Shown here one piece after another: positions 25,664 to 35,231 of a stretch of 64,000 bases of DNA. The stretch spans positions 1 to 64,000 of the forward strand of contig WRAO01000003.1 in NCBI GenBank assembly GCA_009780175.1. The letters are read 5' to 3'. The translations under genes were made by a program, and so were the position numbers. Source of the DNA: Oscillospiraceae bacterium (GTDB taxonomy: Bacteria; Bacillota; Clostridia; Oscillospirales; Oscillospiraceae). The stretch's first letter is position 1, and every line of letters starts with the position of its first letter. The notes under the pieces are model-generated. The model was not told the origin of the DNA. It saw nothing but the letters and a program-made list of their open reading frames with translations, and ran no database searches.

Positions 25664-26908
25664 CTATCCAAGCACCACTCTGCAAAAGTGCTTCTTCCCG
25701 CGCCGGACAACGATGCCATCCCCGGCAAGCTCCGCCGCTGTAAAGATTTTTGCGAACCCTGTGACCTTTTCAGAGGCGGCCTCAACGCCGCCTTGTTCCA
25801 CGGCGCGGCGGGCTTCGCTTTTTGAGGGGCAGAGGTTTGCTTTGACTAGAAGGGTCAGGATGTCGATGGTGTCGTCTGTGAGGTCTTCTGCGGTGAGGGT
25901 GATGGTGGGCATGTCTGCCGCGCCACCGCCGGTGAAGAGGGCTTTTGCGGTCTCTTCGGCTTTTTGGGCCTCCATCTCGCCATGGACGAGGTTCGTGAGC
26001 TCAAAGGCCAGAATCTGCTTGGCGCGGTTGAGTTCGCTACCCTCCCAGCTTTCCATCTGTTCGATTTCGGCGAGGGGGAGGAAGGTGAGCATGCGGATAC
26101 AGTTGAGTACGTCGGCGTCGTCGATGTTGCGCCAATATTGGTAGAACTCGAAGGGGGTGGTTTTCTCCGGGTCTAACCAGACGGCGCCGGCCTGGGTTTT
26201 GCCCATCTTCTGGCCTGTACTGGTGAGGAGGAGTTTGAAGGTCATGCCGTAGGCATCTGCACCGGCACCGCCGGAATCTGCGCTGGTTTTTCTGCGGATG
26301 AGTTCTGTGCCTGCGAGGATATTGGACCACTGGTCGTCTCCGCCGCATTGGAGTACGACGTTGTAGCGTTTGAACTGCTCGTAGAAGTCGTAGGCCTGCA
26401 TGATCATGTAGTTGAGTTCAAGGAAGCTGAGCCCCTTGTCCCATCTGGCTTTGTAGCATTCCGCCGCCAGCATGCGGTTGACGGAGAAGTGGACGCCCAC
26501 TTCGCGCAGGAAGTTGACGTAGTTGAGGTCGAGCAGCCAGTCTGCGTTGTTGAGCATCATGCATTTGTCCTCGGTGAAATCGAGGATGTTGCTGGCTTGG
26601 CGCTTGAAGCACTCGCAGTTGTATGCGATCTGTTCCATGGTCAGCATTTGGCGCATATCGGTCCGACCGGAGGGGTCGCCGACCATGGTGGTGCCGCCGC
26701 CGAGCAGGAACACGGGGATATTTCCCGCGAGTTGGAGGTGGCGCATGATGATGAGTTGGAGCAAATGACCGACGTGGAGGCTGTCTGCTGTGGCGTCGAA
26801 GCCGATATAGAATTTTGCACCGCCGCCGTCTAGCAGTTTTTGGATGTCGTTTTCGTCTGTTACTTGGGCGATAAGTCCACGGGCTTTGAGTTCTGCGAAT
26901 ACGCTCAT
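25664..26908 (-). CDS. tyrS: Tyrosyl-tRNA synthetase
   Basis: A 414-residue class I synthetase. HIGH-type motif in [16 protein letters not shown] (about 42), tyrosine pocket residues around [18 protein letters not shown]-type motif [13 protein letters not shown] (about 235), and a C-terminal S4 domain (about 345-412) that binds tRNA-Tyr. ATG at 26908 gives the normal [12 protein letters not shown] start. A GTG at 26917 overlaps the recN stop as GTGA and has AGGAAAG upstream, so a start three residues earlier by translational coupling is quite possible. Last gene of the long minus-strand group. Confidence 0.96.
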   Translation of the reverse strand: MSVFAELKARGLIAQVTDENDIQKLLDGGGAKFYIGFDATADSLHVGHLLQLIIMRHLQLAGNIPVFLLGGGTTMVGDPSGRTDMRQMLTMEQIAYNCECFKRQASNILDFTEDKCMMLNNADWLLDLNYVNFLREVGVHFSVNRMLAAECYKARWDKGLSFLELNYMIMQAYDFYEQFKRYNVVLQCGGDDQWSNILAGTELIRRKTSADSGGAGADAYGMTFKLLLTSTGQKMGKTQAGAVWLDPEKTTPFEFYQYWRNIDDADVLNCIRMLTFLPLAEIEQMESWEGSELNRAKQILAFELTNLVHGEMEAQKAEETAKALFTGGGAADMPTITLTAEDLTDDTIDILTLLVKANLCPSKSEARRAVEQGGVEAASEKVTGFAKIFTAAELAGDGIVVRRGKKHFCRVVLG

Positions 26909-26913
26909 GTTGG

Positions 26914-28599
26914 TCACTTCACTTTCCTAGATTTTTTGAACTGTTCCGCCGCTTCTAGTTGTTCATTAGCGGCTAATAGGCTGACTTCGGTGATGTTTTC
27001 GCCGCCGGTGAGGCGGGCGAGTTCTAATTTGCGGCCCTCGTGATCGAGCGGGCCGACTTGCGTATAGGTCCGCTCGCCGGAGACAGATTTGGAGATGAGA
27101 TAATGCCCATCTGCCAGCGCGGCGATTTGGGGGAGATGGGTGACGCAGATGACTTGCTTTTGTCCGGCGAGGCCGCTCATTTTTTCGCCGACCCGTTGGG
27201 CGGCGATGCCGGAAACGCCGGTGTCTACCTCGTCGAAGACCATGGTGGAGACGGTTTCGCTCTCGGCGAGGACGCGTTTGAGCGCCAGCATGATGCGGGC
27301 CAGTTCGCCGCCAGAGGCGATTTTACTGAGTTTGCCGAGTTTCTCACCCGCGTTTGCGCTCATGACGAAGCTGACGAAGTCGACTCCGGTGCGGTCTGGG
27401 GCTTGCGCTTCGAACTCGACGGCGAAACGGACGCCGGGCATGCTCAGGTCCTTGAGTTCGGTGATGATGCGCGCTTCCATGTCTGCCGCTGCTGTTTGGC
27501 GGGCGGATCGTAGGGTTTCGCCGGCATCTTGGACGGCTTTTGCGGTTTGCGCGAGTTGTTTTTCTAGCTTTGCCGCGCGGTTTGCGGAGTATGAGAGGCC
27601 ATCTAGCTCTTCTTTGCAACGGGCGAGGAATAGGTGCATTTCGGTTTCGCCGCCGCCGTATTTGCGGGTGAGACGGCGGAGGAGGGCGAGGCGGGATTCT
27701 AATTCGTCTAGCTCTTGGGGGGAGAAGGCGAGGCTTTCGCGGAGGTCTTTGAGTTGCTCTAGGGTGTCTTCGAGACGGTATCGTGCATCTGAGAGGTCCC
27801 CCGCGACGGGCTTGAAGCGTTCGGAGAGGGAGGCGGCGTAGCTAATTTGGTCATCGGCTCGGCCGAGGAGGTCGATGGCACCGGCGGAGCCGTCTTCGTC
27901 GCCGTAGAGGGCTACGAGTGCGCCTTCTACGGCTTCCGCTAACTTTCCGGCGTTAGCGAGGAGAGACCTGTGCTCCCGGAGTTCTTCTTCCTCGCCGGGG
28001 CGGAGGTTTGCGGTTTCAAGTTCTTCGATCTGGTGCTCTAGGGTGTCGATGCGGCGGGCTTTTTCGCTTTCGTCCATCTGGAGGGTGTCGTATTCCTTTT
28101 GGATAGTGCGGTGTTCGTCATAAGCTGTGCGATAGGTGGTGAGGAGCGTGTCTAGGCTGCCGAAACCGTCTAGGTAGGATAGGTGGTATCGCTCTTCAAG
28201 GAGGAGTGTGCCTTCGTGTTGACCGTGGATGTTGAGGAGTTGTTCGCCTAGGGCTTTGAGTTGTCCCGCGGAGATGGGGGCGCCGTTGACGCGGCAGCTG
28301 CCTTTGCCCTCCGCTGTGATTTTGCGTTGGAGGAAGAGTTCGTCTTCCCAATCGACGCCGTTTTCTTCGAACCAGGGGAGTTGTGGGATGTCGGCGAACA
28401 CAGCTGTGATGGAGGCGTATTCTGCGCCTGTTCGTACGAGTTCGCGGCTGACGCGACCGCCGAGGACGGCGCCGATCGCGTCGATCACGATGCTTTTACC
28501 GGCGCCGGTCTCGCCGGTGAGTACGTTGAAGCCGGGGCCGAAGGCAATCTCAGCCTTTTCGACCACGGCTACGTTTTCGATGTGTAAGAGTGATAGCAT
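26914..28599 (-). CDS. recN: DNA repair protein RecN
   Basis: A 561-residue SMC-like ATPase for double-strand break repair. Walker [14 protein letters not shown] at about 30, long coiled-coil arms (about 150-365), signature [15 protein letters not shown] (about 430) and Walker [14 protein letters not shown] (about 455). ATG with first base 28599 has AAAGGGGTG upstream; codons further upstream overlap the argR end region and are excluded. argR-recN adjacency is conserved in Firmicutes. Confidence 0.96.
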   Translation of the reverse strand: MLSLLHIENVAVVEKAEIAFGPGFNVLTGETGAGKSIVIDAIGAVLGGRVSRELVRTGAEYASITAVFADIPQLPWFEENGVDWEDELFLQRKITAEGKGSCRVNGAPISAGQLKALGEQLLNIHGQHEGTLLLEERYHLSYLDGFGSLDTLLTTYRTAYDEHRTIQKEYDTLQMDESEKARRIDTLEHQIEELETANLRPGEEEELREHRSLLANAGKLAEAVEGALVALYGDEDGSAGAIDLLGRADDQISYAASLSERFKPVAGDLSDARYRLEDTLEQLKDLRESLAFSPQELDELESRLALLRRLTRKYGGGETEMHLFLARCKEELDGLSYSANRAAKLEKQLAQTAKAVQDAGETLRSARQTAAADMEARIITELKDLSMPGVRFAVEFEAQAPDRTGVDFVSFVMSANAGEKLGKLSKIASGGELARIMLALKRVLAESETVSTMVFDEVDTGVSGIAAQRVGEKMSGLAGQKQVICVTHLPQIAALADGHYLISKSVSGERTYTQVGPLDHEGRKLELARLTGGENITEVSLLAANEQLEAAEQFKKSRKVK

Positions 28600-28652
28600 G
28601 CCAACACCCCTTTCTGACAGAATCAAGCGGACGCGCAATGTGCGCCCCTGCA

Positions 28653-29102
28653 TCATAGCATCGCGGCGACTTCTAAGCGGAATTGTTCTGCGGATTCGTT
28701 GTTTGTCATGGCGACGAAGGCCGTGTCGTCTCCGGCGAGGCTACCTACTAGGCCGGGATAGCCCATGCCGTCAATCGCGGAGCAGGCGGCGGAGGCGAGG
28801 CCGGGCAAAGTGCGGATTACCAGCAGGTTTTGGGCGACGGCGACACTGGTGACGCTCTCCTTAAAGATGGCGCGGAGCCGATCTGAGTGACCGGGTACCG
28901 TATTATGACGTGGGGCGACATAGCGATACTTCCCCTCGGGGCTGTGCGCTTTGGTGAGGCCGAGTTCCCGGATATCGCGGGAAACAGTGGCTTGGGTGCT
29001 GATGATGCCGGCGGCGTGTAGTTCTGCCGTCAGATCGTTTTGGGTTTCGATGTCCCTTGCGGCGATTAGTTCTAAAATTTTCTCCTGCCTTGCACTCTTC
29101 AT
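28653..29102 (-). CDS. argR: Arginine repressor ArgR
   Basis: A 149-residue hexameric repressor/activator of arginine metabolism. N-terminal winged helix (KSARQEKILELIAARDIETQ; STQATVSRDIRELGL) and C-terminal arginine-binding oligomerisation domain (LPGLASAACSAIDGMG; LAGDDTAFVAM with the GDDT arginine ligands). AGGGGGAAA precedes the ATG. No arginine biosynthesis gene is in this window. Confidence 0.95.
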   Translation of the reverse strand: MKSARQEKILELIAARDIETQNDLTAELHAAGIISTQATVSRDIRELGLTKAHSPEGKYRYVAPRHNTVPGHSDRLRAIFKESVTSVAVAQNLLVIRTLPGLASAACSAIDGMGYPGLVGSLAGDDTAFVAMTNNESAEQFRLEVAAML

Positions 29103-29115
29103 ATCGCGTTTCCCC

Positions 29116-29973
29116 CTAGATGCCGCCTAATTTGTCGTTCACGATCTCATAAAAGCTCCGCTCGGAGGCTTTGATTAGTCGGGTCACATATTGGCTTTGT
29201 GTGACCTGGATCTCGTCTTGGTCTTCTAATTCGAAACTGCTGCCGTCTACGGCTAGGTAGCCGTCCTTTTCGTCGCCGAGGGTGATCTTCACTGTTACGG
29301 CGCGGTTTGAGGAGGGCAGGACGAAGCTTTTTGCGATCAGCGCGTGGGCGCAGATGGGTGTGATGGCGAGGTTCCGCGCTGTGGGTTCGATGAGCGGGCC
29401 GCCGGCGGACATGGAGTAGGCGGTGGAACCAGTCGGGGTGCAGACGATGATGCCGTCTCCGGAGAAGCGGGTGATGCGCTGCTTGTCGTCATAGACCTCG
29501 AGGATCACTTGGCGGGTGGTGCCTCGTACGACGACGTCGTTGAGGGCGAAGCACTCGTAGACGGTCTGGCCGTTGCGTAGAACGTGGACGTCGATCATCA
29601 TGCGTTCTTGGATGTTTGGCTTGTCCAGGAGGGCAATGTCGACGATTTTTTCGATATCGTCCGGTTCCATTTCGGCGATGAAACCTTTGTGGCCCATATT
29701 TACCGTGAGGATCGGGACTTGATGGGGGGCGGCGAGGCGGGCGAGGTGTAGAATTGTCCCGTCTCCGCCGAGGCCGATGAGGAGGTCGGCGCTGCGGAGT
29801 TGCTCGTCCAGAAGCGAAGGTTCTACGCAGAGCGGCGTGCGATCTGTGGGGATGTAGTGGTGGGGGCTGAGGATGGGTTCTAGGCCGCGTGCCGCGAGGC
29901 GTTGGAAGAGGTTTTTGCTGTAGGCGAGGTCCGCATCGCGAATGGGGTTGGGGCATAGAATGATTTTTTTCAA
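29116..29973 (-). CDS. nadK: NAD kinase
   Basis: A 285-residue ATP/polyphosphate-dependent NAD kinase that makes NADP. Diagnostic GLGGDGTILHLARL (about 68), the FALNDVVVRG region (about 140) and the Gly-rich PTGSTAYSMSAGGPL (about 180). It begins with TTG, preceded by AATAGGAGGG at good distance. Lies between tlyA (12-base gap) and argR, the order known from B. subtilis. Confidence 0.95.
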   Translation of the reverse strand: MKKIILCPNPIRDADLAYSKNLFQRLAARGLEPILSPHHYIPTDRTPLCVEPSLLDEQLRSADLLIGLGGDGTILHLARLAAPHQVPILTVNMGHKGFIAEMEPDDIEKIVDIALLDKPNIQERMMIDVHVLRNGQTVYECFALNDVVVRGTTRQVILEVYDDKQRITRFSGDGIIVCTPTGSTAYSMSAGGPLIEPTARNLAITPICAHALIAKSFVLPSSNRAVTVKITLGDEKDGYLAVDGSSFELEDQDEIQVTQSQYVTRLIKASERSFYEIVNDKLGGI

Positions 29974-29985
29974 TACGGTTCCCTC

Positions 29986-30780
29986 CTATTCTACGTAGTG
30001 GCTCTGCTCTACGACGGACGAGATGTCTAGGTCTACGGTGTCGGGCATGTCTTTTTTTAGGTGGCCCAGATATTCCACGTTACCCTCGGGGCCGCGGATG
30101 GGGGAGAAGTCTAGGGCTAGGGTGCCGAAGCCTGCGGCCTTTGCATCTTCTAGGAATCGTTCGAGCACTGTTTGGTGGACGGCGGGGTCTCGGACGACGC
30201 CTTTTTTACCCACTTGTTCCCGTCCGGCTTCGAACTGGGGTTTGATGAGGCAGACGACCTCGCCATCTTCCGCGAGCAGTCCGTAGACCGCGGGGAGGAC
30301 GAGGCGGAGGGAGATGAAGGATACGTCAATGACGGCAAGTGCGGGTCGGTCTATGAGTGCGTCTGGGGTGAGGTGGCGGATGTTTGTCCGCTCCATCACG
30401 ACGACACGGTTGTCTTTGCGGAGTTGCCAATCGAGTTGGCCGTAGCCGACGTCGACCGCATAGACTTTGATGGCGCTGCGTTGTAAGAGGCAGTCGGTGA
30501 AGCCGCCGGTGGAGGCGCCGCAGTCGATGCAGCATTTTCCGGCGGGGTCTACGCCGAAGGAATCCAGAGCTTTTTCAAGCTTGAATCCACCGCGGCTTAC
30601 GTAGGGGAGTGGGATGCCTCGGACTTCCGGTTCTGCCGTTTCGGGGACTAGGGTGCCGGGCTTGTCTACTCGTTTGCCGTCTAGAAAGACCACGCCGGAC
30701 ATGATTACCGCTTGGGCTTGGGCGCGGCTCTCGAACTTGCCCTGCTCGACGAGGAGGAGGTCTAATCGTAGTTTCGCCAT
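29986..30780 (-). CDS. tlyA: TlyA-family rRNA 2'-O-methyltransferase
   Basis: A 264-residue protein: N-terminal S4 domain (about 1-65, [20 protein letters not shown]) and an FtsJ/RrmJ-like SAM methyltransferase domain ([46 protein letters not shown]). TlyA homologues 2'-O-methylate cytidines of rRNA (and were called haemolysins in older annotation). The start follows GGAGGTAGCA. Starts 2 bases after oapA ends, so co-transcribed with it. Confidence 0.94.
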   Translation of the reverse strand: MAKLRLDLLLVEQGKFESRAQAQAVIMSGVVFLDGKRVDKPGTLVPETAEPEVRGIPLPYVSRGGFKLEKALDSFGVDPAGKCCIDCGASTGGFTDCLLQRSAIKVYAVDVGYGQLDWQLRKDNRVVVMERTNIRHLTPDALIDRPALAVIDVSFISLRLVLPAVYGLLAEDGEVVCLIKPQFEAGREQVGKKGVVRDPAVHQTVLERFLEDAKAAGFGTLALDFSPIRGPEGNVEYLGHLKKDMPDTVDLDISSVVEQSHYVE

Positions 30781-30782
30781 TG

Positions 30783-31331
30783 CTACCTCCGTCCCGTCAA
30801 CTTGTTGCCGAGCCATTTGATGCGATAGAGGCTGCGGGCTGTGAAGTATACGATCCCGGTGCTGCTGCGGATCGCGGCGCCTTTGCCGAGGGCTTTGCCG
30901 CCGATGGTGAGGCCTACGACGAGGCCGGAGATGGTGAGGTGGATCGCGAGGCTGTGTAGGGCATAATCCGCCACTAAACGGGCGGAAAGAACTGCCATCG
31001 CGACACCGGAGATGATGCCTGTGATATCGCCCACGACATCGTTGCAGATGTTGGCGACGCGGCCGGCGTTTTTGATCAGCCGGATTGCTTCCTTCGCGGC
31101 CAGACAGCCATGCGCTGCCATGGAGTGGAAGGGTGTCTCATCCGCGGCGGTGACTGCTACGCCGATCATATCGAACACAATACCGACGACGATGAGCAAA
31201 AATAGTACGAAAAAGGCTACGACGTAGCCAGCCTCTTCCATTGCCGCTGTCGATAACAAAGTAAACACGGTGGCCAGCACGATGCTGGAAGCCACAATCC
31301 GAATCGCCCACCGAATATCGCTCTTTTTCAA
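30783..31331 (-). CDS. oapA: OLE-associated membrane protein OapA
   Basis: A 182-residue very hydrophobic protein with about four membrane helices (about residues 8-30, 38-60, 120-140, 142-162), an Asp/Glu-containing patch [16 protein letters not shown] between helices, a basic loop ([26 protein letters not shown]) and a strongly basic tail ([13 protein letters not shown]). This matches OapA, the membrane partner that binds OLE RNA; relatives are sometimes labelled CorB-like Mg/Co transporter because of a DUF21-like patch. I chose the TTG with first base 31331, since AGGAGG lies 10 bases upstream; no ATG upstream has support. It stands directly downstream of the OLE RNA and upstream of tlyA, as in Bacillus halodurans. 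Confidence 0.85.
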   Translation of the reverse strand: MKKSDIRWAIRIVASSIVLATVFTLLSTAAMEEAGYVVAFFVLFLLIVVGIVFDMIGVAVTAADETPFHSMAAHGCLAAKEAIRLIKNAGRVANICNDVVGDITGIISGVAMAVLSARLVADYALHSLAIHLTISGLVVGLTIGGKALGKGAAIRSSTGIVYFTARSLYRIKWLGNKLTGRR

Positions 31332-31371
31332 TTCGTATGGGCCTCCTAGAGTAGAATGTCTGTGGATCCGT

Positions 31372-31490
31372 GCAGGGGCGATTATCAATCGCCCGCGGGC
31401 AGTTAATAGCCGCCCCTGCAAAGGGTATGGAACACCCAGTGTGCGTCCCCTACAAGGGCAAAAACGGAACGCCGAGGGCGGCGTTCCCTA
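31372..31490. repeat. Three adjacent REP-like palindromic units
   Basis: Unit 1, 31372-31419, has arms GCAGGGGCG/CGCCCCTGC. Unit 2, 31423-31453, is the reverse complement of the 1689-1720 repeat. Unit 3, about 31471-31492, is GGAACGCC/GGCGTTCC. They separate OLE RNA from the oapA ribosome site. Confidence 0.65.
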
Positions 31491-31539
31491 CAAAAATGAA
31501 ACATACCAGACAGGGCGACCAACAAAGTAAATCTTACGG

Positions 31540-32186
31540 CTTAGGTACGGGTTGAATTTCTCCAGGAGTGACCTCTCGTCGCCGATGGAGGCGGTTTCCC
31601 TTTATCACTCCGGTCCCAGTGTTGCCAACTGGGTGACCCGACTGCCACTGAGTCCGCACTGTAATCCTCTGTCTGTCTGGGATTCATAGTCCCAACAGTC
31701 TAGGTGTTTTCCACCGCAGTCTTACCGGTTCTTTAGCCTCTTTTGCAATGGGTATTTCAAGGGGCAATTCCTCAGCGGCCGTGGCCTTTGGCCATCCAAG
31801 GCAGCTTCCCCTATCCGCACCGCACCACGCAAGGCAGGCTACTCTGCACACAGCGTCCGAAATTGCACTGCATTGCAGGTTCTCACCCTGGACCGTACCG
31901 TTCGCCTCACCAACAAGGGACTACGCGCCGGCACGAGAACAGGTCTCCACGGCAGCAGGAACGGGTTCTCCATGCCATTGGAGAGCGCCCTGAAGCCGCA
32001 AGCGCTCCGAAAGAAGCGCTTCCCCCCAGCACCCACCCCAAACTGGGCGTTCAAAGCAGGCACCACGAGTTTCATAGATATGCCCGACGAAGGATTTTTA
32101 GCCCCTTCTTGGGAACCGGCAGCACTGACTAGAATACTGCGCCGCTGTCTGATCTATTATCATAGCAAATCTGTGGGAAATATTCA
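31540..32186 (-). ncRNA. ole: OLE RNA (ornate large extremophilic RNA)
   Basis: About 650 bases without a plausible protein, dense in complementary segments, lie between gpsA and oapA. On the minus strand the 3' half has long unpaired-looking purine tracts between stems (GAGGCTAAAGAACCGG; GACTATGAATCCCAGACAG; GTGATAAAGGGAAACCGCC; GAGAGGTCACTCCTGGAG). Size (known OLE RNAs are about 600 bases), position immediately upstream of the OapA gene, and the tlyA-nadK-argR-recN neighbourhood all match the known ole locus. OLE RNA with OapA forms a membrane ribonucleoprotein tied to cold, alcohol, Mg and energy stress in B. halodurans. Ends are estimated: the 5' end lies close to the gpsA stop, the 3' end before the REP-like units. 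I cannot run a covariance model, so identity rests on size, context and remembered conserved segments. Confidence 0.82.
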
Positions 32187-32192
32187 ATAGGA

Positions 32193-33212
32193 TTATGGCT
32201 TGATCCAGTTTTCGGTCGCATAGTCATGTTGTTCGGATTTTTTGCTGCGGGTCATGAGGTCTTTGAGTACGTGGGTCGGGTCTTTGTCCTCGTAGAGCAC
32301 GCGATAAATCTCGCCGCAGATCGGCATTTCGACGCCGGCTTTAGTTGCCAGCGCATAAGCGGCGCCGGCGGCGTAATAGCCCTCGACGACGCCTCCGATT
32401 TGCTCCATGACTTCCCGGTGTGGGAAGCCTTTGCCGATGAGTACGCCAGCCCGACGATTGCGGGAGTGGCGGGAGGTGCAGGTGACGATTAAGTCTCCGA
32501 GGCCTGCCAAGCCCGCGAGCGTCTCTCGTTGGCCGCCGAGCGCGACCGCTAACGTGGCGATTTCGCCGAGGCCGCGGGTGATGAGGGCGGCGATGGTATT
32601 GTCTCCGCAGCCAATGCCTTCGGCGGCTCCGGCGGCGATGGCGATGACGTTTTTGAGCGCCGCGCCGAGTTCGACGCCGACGACGTCTGAACTGGTGTAG
32701 ACGCGAAAACGCTCGTTCATGAAGATGTCTTGGACGAGTTCGGCGACAGCGGAATCGTCTGACACGGCCACGCAGGCGGTGGGGATTTTCCGGGCGACCT
32801 CTTCCGCGTGAGAGGGGCCGGATAGGGCCGCGACGGCGGCGCCTACGCCGAGTTCATCGCGGACGACGTCGGAGAAATGTTGCAAGGTTTCCCGCTCGAT
32901 CCCTTTTGAGACGACCACGACGGGGGTCCCGGGGACGAGCAAGGGCTTCATTGCGCGCGCTGTTTCGCGGACGGCGAAGGAGGGGGTGGCGAGGATGACC
33001 AAATCACTAGTCCGCACGGCGGCCATATCTGCTGTGCAGACGAGTTGGTCCGGCAGGGAGATGCCGGGGAGATAGGGGTTTTCCCGTATTGCTTGCAATA
33101 CGTCGGACTCCGCCGCGAAAGCAGACCAAAGCGTGACTTCGTGTCCGTTTTCGTGCAGAAGCAGCGCGAGGGCCGTGCCCCAGCCGCCGCTGCCTAGGAC
33201 GGTGATCTTCAA
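32193..33212 (-). CDS. gpsA: Glycerol-3-phosphate dehydrogenase (NAD(P)+)
   Basis: A 339-residue enzyme that makes sn-glycerol-3-phosphate for phospholipids. Rossmann motif LGSGGWGTALALLL at the N-terminus, SKGIERET (about 113), and the substrate motif LAGLGDLIVTCTSRHSRNRR (about 245). It starts with TTG, overlapping the plsY stop as TTGA, so translation is coupled. Last 17 residues are a basic/Ser-rich extension. OLE RNA begins almost directly after its stop codon and may be transcribed with it. Confidence 0.96.
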   Translation of the reverse strand: MKITVLGSGGWGTALALLLHENGHEVTLWSAFAAESDVLQAIRENPYLPGISLPDQLVCTADMAAVRTSDLVILATPSFAVRETARAMKPLLVPGTPVVVVSKGIERETLQHFSDVVRDELGVGAAVAALSGPSHAEEVARKIPTACVAVSDDSAVAELVQDIFMNERFRVYTSSDVVGVELGAALKNVIAIAAGAAEGIGCGDNTIAALITRGLGEIATLAVALGGQRETLAGLAGLGDLIVTCTSRHSRNRRAGVLIGKGFPHREVMEQIGGVVEGYYAAGAAYALATKAGVEMPICGEIYRVLYEDKDPTHVLKDLMTRSKKSEQHDYATENWIKP

Positions 33213-33889
33213 GACGATTCCTCCTCCTTTTGCTCCGGTTGCTCCGCCTGTTCCGGCTTTTTGCCGAGGCTAAGTTTGCGTTCTTCTCCTTTGACGAGCC
33301 GCTGGAGGTTTTCACGGTGCCGATAGATGACGAAGGTCGCACAGAGTGCCGCGAGGATGGTGGCCCAGAAGGGCATGCCGAGCACGAGCATGGCGATGGG
33401 GAAGGCGAGGGCCGTGAGCACGGAGGCGAGTGATACGTACCGTGTCAGGGCGACGACTGAGAAAAACACGACGGCGACGATCAGGAACACGCGATAGTCG
33501 AGGAAGAGGATCATAGTTCCGGCGGCGAGGATGCCTTTGCCGCCTTTGAAGTCGTTAAAACAGGGGTAAGCGTGGCCGATGACGGCGAAAAGTCCGGCGA
33601 AGGTCCGGCCGAGGAGGATGCGTTCCTCCACGTTGGCGAAGGCGAAGTGGTCCGCGAGGAGGTTTCCGCCCAAGATGACTGGCAGAGCGGTTTTGATGAC
33701 GTCGATCAGGACGACGAGGAAGGCGCCTTGGCCGCCATAGGTGCGGTAAAAGTTGGTGAGGCCCGCGTTTCCGCTGCCGTGTTTGCGGATATCGTCTCCG
33801 TAGGCGAGCTTGGAGGTGATGATGGCCCCGTTGAGTCCACCGAGGACGAAGGCGAAGAGCGCGATGAAGATGAGGTATAAGACAATCAC
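33209..33889 (-). CDS. plsY: Acyl-phosphate glycerol-3-phosphate acyltransferase
   Basis: A 226-residue membrane enzyme that acylates glycerol-3-phosphate from acyl-phosphate. Family motifs: GSGNAGLTNFYRTYGGQGA (about 36), FNDFKGGKGILAAGT (about 112) and the TRYVSLASV segment. Six or seven hydrophobic helices. The C-terminus carries an unusual 30-residue charged tail (KLSLGKKPEQAEQPEQKEEE) beyond the usual end. It starts with GTG, overlapping the der stop as GTGA; der, plsY and gpsA are therefore chained by 4-base overlaps. Confidence 0.95.
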   Translation of the reverse strand: MIVLYLIFIALFAFVLGGLNGAIITSKLAYGDDIRKHGSGNAGLTNFYRTYGGQGAFLVVLIDVIKTALPVILGGNLLADHFAFANVEERILLGRTFAGLFAVIGHAYPCFNDFKGGKGILAAGTMILFLDYRVFLIVAVVFFSVVALTRYVSLASVLTALAFPIAMLVLGMPFWATILAALCATFVIYRHRENLQRLVKGEERKLSLGKKPEQAEQPEQKEEESS

Positions 33890-35214
33890 GGTTGCGTATC
33901 CCCCTTTTGTCGGATCACCATGCGGATGGGCGTGCCTTCCAGGCCGAATACGGAGCGGATTTGGTTTTCCAGATAGCGCTGATAGGAGAAGTGGAACAAT
34001 TCTCTGCTGTTGGCGAAGATGACAAAAGTCGGCGGGCGGACCCCGGTTTGGGTCATGTAGTAAATCTTGAGGCGCTTGCCTTTGTCGGTCGGAGGTTGGA
34101 CGCGGGCGGTGGCGTCCGCGAGGATGCTGTTGAGCGTGCCTGTGCTGATGCGCATGCAGTTTTGCTGGTGGACGAAGTTGATGAGTTCAAAAATCCGCTC
34201 GACGCGCTGGCCGGAGAGGGCGGAGATGAAGAGCGTGGGGACGTAGCTCATGAAGCTCAAATCGTCGAGGATGCGCTTGCGCATTTTTTCCATGGTCCCT
34301 GTCTCTTTGGAAACGAGGTCCCATTTGTTGACGAGGACGATGGAGGCTTTGCCCGCCTCATGTGCGAGGCCAGCTACTTTGGTGTCTTGTTCGGTGACGC
34401 CTTCTCGGGCGTCGATCATGATGAGGCAGACGTCTGCCCGTTCGATGGCCATTTGGGCTCTGAGGACGGAGAATTTCTCAATGCGGTCATGCACACGGCT
34501 TTTTTTGCGGAGGCCTGCGGTGTCGATGAAGACGTATTTGCCGTGTTCGTTTTCGAAGGCGGAGTCTACGGAGTCTCTGGTTGTTCCGGCGACGTCGCTG
34601 ACGATGACACGTTTTTCGCCAAGGATGAGATTGACCAGTGAGCTTTTGCCCACGTTGGGTTTGCCGATGATGGCGACTTTGATAGTATCATCTTGATCTG
34701 CTTCCGCTTCTTCCGGGGGGAAAAGGGCAACGGCTGCATCCAAAAGGTCGCCGGTACCGTGGCCGTGTACGGCGGAGACGGGGATGGGGTCTCCAAGGCC
34801 AAGGGAGTAAAATTCGTAAAAATCTGGGTTGAGTTCGCCTACACTGTCTACTTTGTTGACCGCGAGGAGGATGGGTTTACCGGAGCGGAGCAGCATCTGG
34901 GCGACATCTTGATCGGTCGCGGTGACGCCGGAGTGGATGTCTGTGACCAATACGATCACATCCGCTGTGGCGATGGCGATTTCCGCCTGCTCGCGCATGA
35001 AGAGGAGGATTTCATTGTCCGTTGAGGGTTCAATGCCGCCGGTGTCTACGATGTCGAAGCTGCGTCCGTCCCAGTCGCACTCGGCGTAGAGGCGGTCCCT
35101 TGTGACACCGGGTGTATCTTCCACGATGGAGAGCCGTTTGCCGACCAGCCGATTAAATAGATGACTTTTGCCCACGTTGGGCCGCCCGACAATGGCGAGA
35201 AGCGGTCTAGCCAT
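33886..35214 (-). CDS. der: Ribosome-associated GTPase Der (EngA)
   Basis: A 442-residue double-GTPase needed for 50S ribosome assembly. First G domain: GRPNVGKSHLFNRL, DTGGIE, NKVD; second: GKPNVGKSSLVNLI (about 182), DTAGLRKKSRV, NKWD; then a KH-like domain (about 350-435). Full family length. Upstream, with a 17-base gap, is the DUF512 radical SAM gene, an adjacency frequent in Firmicutes. Confidence 0.97.
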   Translation of the reverse strand: MARPLLAIVGRPNVGKSHLFNRLVGKRLSIVEDTPGVTRDRLYAECDWDGRSFDIVDTGGIEPSTDNEILLFMREQAEIAIATADVIVLVTDIHSGVTATDQDVAQMLLRSGKPILLAVNKVDSVGELNPDFYEFYSLGLGDPIPVSAVHGHGTGDLLDAAVALFPPEEAEADQDDTIKVAIIGKPNVGKSSLVNLILGEKRVIVSDVAGTTRDSVDSAFENEHGKYVFIDTAGLRKKSRVHDRIEKFSVLRAQMAIERADVCLIMIDAREGVTEQDTKVAGLAHEAGKASIVLVNKWDLVSKETGTMEKMRKRILDDLSFMSYVPTLFISALSGQRVERIFELINFVHQQNCMRISTGTLNSILADATARVQPPTDKGKRLKIYYMTQTGVRPPTFVIFANSRELFHFSYQRYLENQIRSVFGLEGTPIRMVIRQKGDTQP

Positions 35215-35231
35215 AGCGCATATCTCCTTGT

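Noticed and set aside
31743-32190. Plus-strand frames of 105-129 codons opposite OLE RNA
   Set aside because: They lie antisense to a structured RNA, lack ribosome sites and have unprotein-like composition.
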